DNA of 5,835 bases, from the NCBI GenBank assembly GCA_002725275.1, contig PBOE01000004.1:25997-31831 (forward strand), written 5' to 3'. Both the position numbers and the translations under genes were made by a program. Origin of the DNA: Methanobacteriota archaeon. GTDB lineage: Archaea > Thermoplasmatota > Poseidoniia > Poseidoniales > Poseidoniaceae. Under the pieces are notes generated by a model that was not told the origin of the DNA, ran no database searches, and was given only the letters and a program-made list of their open reading frames with translations. Numbering within the stretch: the stretch's first letter is position 1; each line of letters opens with the position of its first letter. Of the stretch, positions 4,301 to 5,835 are shown in pieces.

Positions 4301-5835
4301 GACGTCAACCGAGACGGTGTTTTGTCAGACGATGAAGCCTTTGTGAACTACTTGGAATATCACATCAGGAACGACCTCTTTAACGGCAACCAAACCCTTG
4401 ACGGCGTTGAAATCCCCGGAAATTTCACCACCAAATTGTTCGACAACATCGCCGACTTCGGTGTGCCAGACGACACGTTTGCCGACCGGGCCTCCGGCTC
4501 GGTCACGGCCGGGCTTTCCTCCTACAGCGTGGGCGCCGCAGACCCGCTCAACGCGGACACGGACGACGACGGGATGCCTGACGGATGGGAGGTCTGGTTT
4601 GCCAGATGGAACCTGCTCGACGACGGATGGACCCTCAACCCGCTGGATTCAACCGACCGCTGGCAGGACGCCGACGACGACGGCATGACGAACTGGGAGG
4701 AGTACAACGTGATTTCACCCCTCCTTTCAGAAACCGATGCAAACCGTTCCTCGCCTCAGTGGTTTGTCACCACCATCGGCCTGGCGTACGCCCTCCAGCA
4801 GTGGCCGGGGATTCCAACCACGGCTTCGTTCGGTGATTTCCTGTCGGAGAACCAGACCAACCTGACCGGCTTGACGGCCGACCCGAACAACGTTGACACC
4901 GACGGCGATGGCATGCTTGACGGTGTGGAGTTGCTCTTCACCGCATGGAACGTTTCGGCTGGAACGTGGACGCTGAACCCGCTGGTGGCCGGTGACGGAG
5001 ATTTCGACGGCGACGAGGACGGGCTCATCGACCGGCAGGAGTTCGCCCTCGCCTCGCAACAGCCCGACAACGGCATTGACCATCCCAGCGATGCCCCGCT
5101 GCTTCATGTCGACGGCGACTTCCAGCAGCCCACCGAAAAAGCCCAACGGGTGTTCAACATCCTCATCTCGAAGGAGACGCGCGGAAAGCGTTTGCTCAAC
5201 GACTTCAATGCCTGGCAGCAAGGTGAACCACCCAACGCCTTCATCGAAGTCGTGCTCGGCATGACCGACCCGACCATTCCGGACACCGACGGCGACGGCA
5301 TGTACGACGGGTTCGAGTATTGGTTCACATCGTGGGACTTGAATGAAAATCGCTGGTCCATCAACCCGCTGATCGACGGGGACGTGAACCTTGATTCTGA
5401 CATGGACAGTTTTGACTGCAACGGCGACGGCGAAATCGATGCCAACGAGACGTTCAGCAACTTGCGAGAGTGGGAATCACGGACGTGGGGCAAATACCTG
5501 ACCCGAAACACCGTTCCTGCCAACCTCGGCATCATCGATTTCGGAGAAGACGCCATGGCGGCCTACCAGGAAGAGTTGGGTTTCACCGCTCTTCAAGCAC
5601 AGCAAGCCCTCTACCAGGACTTCGTCAAGAAAGGCCAAGAATCGGTGGAACGCATGGAGAAGATCAACGAACTTGAGAGCGAGAACTTCAATCGAAGTTT
5701 GCGCGGTGTTGCTGACCCAACGCATCCAGATTCGGACAGCGACGGGATTCCCGACGGCTGGGAGTACTGCTACGCCACCTACGGCATGCCGGATGTTTCG
5801 ACCCAAAACCACTGGGCGGCCAACCCGCTCAATCC
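1250..5835 (+). CDS. Giant secreted Ca-binding repeat protein (TSP3-like and EF-hand loops, internal beta-propeller), 3' truncated
   Basis: One frame runs from ATG 1250 to the right edge: 1528 full codons, no stop. Residues 1-28 look like a Sec signal peptide (RR, hydrophobic 8-21, possible cleavage after A26-V-S28). Order: acidic-loop array (47-359), beta-propeller-like region (about 385-745), second array (746 to the edge). Eleven 'A' loops follow the bacterial thrombospondin type 3 pattern DPxxxD[TS]DGDGMPDGWE and start at 47, 139, 279 (split), 751, 823, 885, 975, 1103, 1216, 1345 and 1494. Nine 'B' EF-hand-type loops lie near 91, 190, 329, 785, 926, 1018, 1140, 1253 and 1389. Asp at loop positions 1, 3 and 5, with Glu at 12, implies calcium binding. 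There are twelve cysteines, none in the propeller, and about 23 N-x-S/T sites. It is probably an extracellular adhesion or surface-rod protein. The anchor, if any, lies beyond the window, and no specific family name can be given. Confidence 0.9.
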   Translation, partial: MRRSQTTILTTLAVIASLLFMSQFPAVSNVANVHPDQTDGTPPPNTDTDGDLIPDVHETLFEEWMNWTAVDGREVVLQGLDKNNASDASTDRDRDGLNATEEFCWPYPANCTAPGFPRGLTGQLDENSDRIYLDPRVSDTDGDGMPDGYEAYMCHRLGGFDPVALRYACPSFDPLNASDLTLDGDNDGFDVDRDGILSDAERFTAPEEYAHGTPANFTAELDGLWCYATLPEGAVLKNWPFLPSGANATFHNLLSACTSRAVNPVGEDLWLGTDPLLDDSDRYLWDGFSVRPLYPSFGDGIPDGWEVHFGLDPLNRSNALDDPDNDGWDTNRDGGISSDVSRTLTALKVGEALSTLEEYLVHYDDGNTVYPGLKTTFVGDETGFSTLPLVYDAPEETLAVMHHDVRALEENDGVLYAMTKYGVSVLNLDASAQSHHSLPQGVILHDGFLATSDGSPYAVVMGTSIGFAVAPLLADGALGTVGTWSWSMGEPLHAVAPLGGEDVNLHAIGLGQAGEGSIVEIDGSATVVSTHVLGTGIVAGLSEANASVSSIQHGLAGGTTFHLFIGTDRGLFIVDTATARDDTTGAWRFFYTPDDSPIPTDVDELRSLPLGSNDNPAEIRDLVLDGPSSSNAQALWFGTPSGLHKLDLNDDFIEHSGLYVHPGVDGKLSKETNNIHAIHPTGDELLIGSQWGLWALAGDYAAVYGVQDQTRLPGEIVALATSVGDGNVSVYGAASPGRFANLQLMDPGANDSDADGMPDGWEVVHGLDPTDPWDALFDDDADGLDLDQSGDMNLERLWTNLKEFRYVKSTPEGYNSTDPRVGDTDGDGVGDGSEYYGFFFEQSNLWCYYTVQMDYLCDSAKGEVANATYLSLANIDAGTDPTNPDSDGDGMPDGWEIQHRRWVGDTFTGGNNWSLDPLRAEDANWDADGDGLPNLCEYQWSVVRLMGLNGDLLEDYGESPEAVEAWAVADPNLVDSDGDTLPDGWESKGLCSWDPSRRGVNPLNGSDAFENPDGDGYDVNRDGVLSDDEAFVNYLEYHIRNDLFNGNQTLDGVEIPGNFTTKLFDNIADFGVPDDTFADRASGSVTAGLSSYSVGAADPLNADTDDDGMPDGWEVWFARWNLLDDGWTLNPLDSTDRWQDADDDGMTNWEEYNVISPLLSETDANRSSPQWFVTTIGLAYALQQWPGIPTTASFGDFLSENQTNLTGLTADPNNVDTDGDGMLDGVELLFTAWNVSAGTWTLNPLVAGDGDFDGDEDGLIDRQEFALASQQPDNGIDHPSDAPLLHVDGDFQQPTEKAQRVFNILISKETRGKRLLNDFNAWQQGEPPNAFIEVVLGMTDPTIPDTDGDGMYDGFEYWFTSWDLNENRWSINPLIDGDVNLDSDMDSFDCNGDGEIDANETFSNLREWESRTWGKYLTRNTVPANLGIIDFGEDAMAAYQEELGFTALQAQQALYQDFVKKGQESVERMEKINELESENFNRSLRGVADPTHPDSDSDGIPDGWEYCYATYGMPDVSTQNHWAANPLN
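1388..2326 (+). repeat. N-terminal array of alternating TSP3-like (A) and EF-hand-like (B) loops
   Basis: Residues 47-359 carry six loops in the order A-B-A-B-A-B. These are DTDGDLIPDVHE (47), DRDRDGLNATEE (91), DTDGDGMPDGYE (139), DVDRDGILSDAE (190), a split A loop (279-306) and DTNRDGGISSDV (329). Loop 1 has Leu in place of Gly6. The sixth lacks the final Glu (V340). Probable disulfides within the same stretch are C104-C111, C154-C169 and C226-C257, paired by proximity only. The array ends in STLEEYL, the usual end of a bacterial TSP3 module. Confidence 0.8.
2093..2140 (+). other. 16-residue in-frame insert splitting one TSP3-like loop
   Basis: Residues 282-297 separate D279-S-D281 from G298-DGIPDGWE. 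The upstream DPLLD spacing (D274-P to D279) and the downstream residues match intact A loops, so removing the 16 residues would restore a standard loop. The insert is aromatic-rich (Y283, W285, F288, Y294, F297) with two Arg and one Asp. Confidence 0.6.
2402..3484 (+). other. Beta-propeller-like domain inside the giant protein
   Basis: Residues of about 385-745 lose the Asp-loop pattern and instead show recurring strand-turn-strand units. Clear ones are VRALEENDGVLYAMTKYGVSVLNLD (405-429, quoted with a break as VRALEENDGVLYAM / TKYGVSVLNLD), LFIGTDRGLFIVDT (563-576), LWFGTPSGLHKLDL (635-648) and LLIGSQWGLWALAG (685-698). The [LF][WFIL][IF]G[TS]xxGL pattern resembles blades of two-component-regulator-type (Reg_prop) or WD/YVTN-like propellers. 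By eye there are six or seven units of about 45-60 residues, which would close one propeller. The region has no cysteine. Likely roles are ligand or glycan binding, or protein contacts outside the cell; this is inference. Confidence 0.6.
3485..5833 (+). repeat. C-terminal array of alternating TSP3-like and EF-hand-like loops
   Basis: Residues 746-1528 hold eight A loops and six B loops, continuing past the window. Each A loop is preceded by Asp-Pro exactly five residues before its first Asp. Several modules share a further block of Trp-x-[LI]-[ND]-Pro-Leu (near 913, 1127, 1369 and, as WAANPL, 1522), with Pro 17 or 21 residues after the loop's final Glu. B loops are DADGDGLPNLCE (926), DVNRDGVLSDDE (1018), DADDDGMTNWEE (1140), DGDEDGLIDRQE (1253) and DCNGDGEIDANE (1389), plus a degenerate one at 785 with Arg at position 12. 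No B loop lies between the A loops at 823 and 885. Confidence 0.85.
5546..5701 (+). other. Predicted long charged helix in the giant protein
   Basis: Residues 1433-1484 are rich in Glu, Lys, Gln, Ala and Leu, and have no Pro. They include ALQAQQALYQDFVKK and ESVERMEKINELESE. This suggests a continuous amphipathic helix or coiled coil between the B loop at 1389 and the A loop at 1494. It differs sharply from the Asp/Gly/Thr/Pro-rich surroundings. Confidence 0.55.

Noticed and set aside
1664..5764. Spaced DNA repeats that could suggest a CRISPR or tandem-repeat array
   Set aside because: The similarity is at protein level within one open frame. DNA copies differ at many synonymous sites and the spacing is irregular (62 to over 150 codons).
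1388..5764. Dockerin domain pairs (cellulosome-type)
   Set aside because: Although the loops are EF-hand-like, they lack the compact two-fold dockerin arrangement of about 60-70 residues with helix F pattern. The DGWE and DPxxxD features fit bacterial TSP3 repeats better.

Overview
The window looks like archaeal DNA of moderately high GC. The lineage is probably planktonic Euryarchaeota/Thermoplasmatota of the Marine Group II (Poseidoniales) type. This rests on a leftmost gene whose N-terminus is a typical archaeal type IV pilin-like segment (RAVSEVLGVV... then a hydrophobic stretch), on GGTGA-type ribosome binding sites, and on a very large secreted Asp-rich repeat protein. The assignment is inference; no rRNA or other phylogenetic marker is present.

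Layout: (1) Positions 1-218, minus strand: the 5' part of a pilin-like/DUF1628-type membrane or secreted protein, cut by the window edge. (2) Positions 251-1060, minus strand: a complete 269-residue metallo-beta-lactamase-fold hydrolase of the YycJ/WalJ type. It lies 32 nt upstream of gene 1 on the same strand, so the two may be co-transcribed. (3) Positions 1061-1249: a divergent intergenic region with a weak TATA-like element and a ribosome binding site for the rightward gene. (4) Positions 1250-5835, plus strand: one uninterrupted reading frame of at least 1528 codons with no stop before the window edge. It encodes a giant secreted protein with a signal peptide. I translated it line by line and found no in-frame stop.

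The giant protein is the centre of interest. I count about 20 acidic calcium-type loops: 11 'A' loops of the bacterial thrombospondin-type-3 kind (DPxxxD[TS]DGDGMPDGWE) and 9 'B' loops of EF-hand kind. They alternate A-B-A-B almost without exception. Residues of about 385-745 form a cysteine-free beta-propeller-like insert that interrupts the array. Other departures are one A loop split by a 16-residue in-frame insert, a repeated LWCY/ANAT/GTDP subdomain, a 19-residue compound 'double loop' motif, and a long charged helix near the right end. The likely picture is a calcium-stiffened extracellular or cell-surface rod used for adhesion, matrix or surface display. Function, anchoring and partners cannot be read from this window because the C-terminus is missing.

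No RNA genes, CRISPR arrays, insertion sequences or clear terminators were seen. The many other open frames antisense or out of frame to these genes are judged to be shadows.
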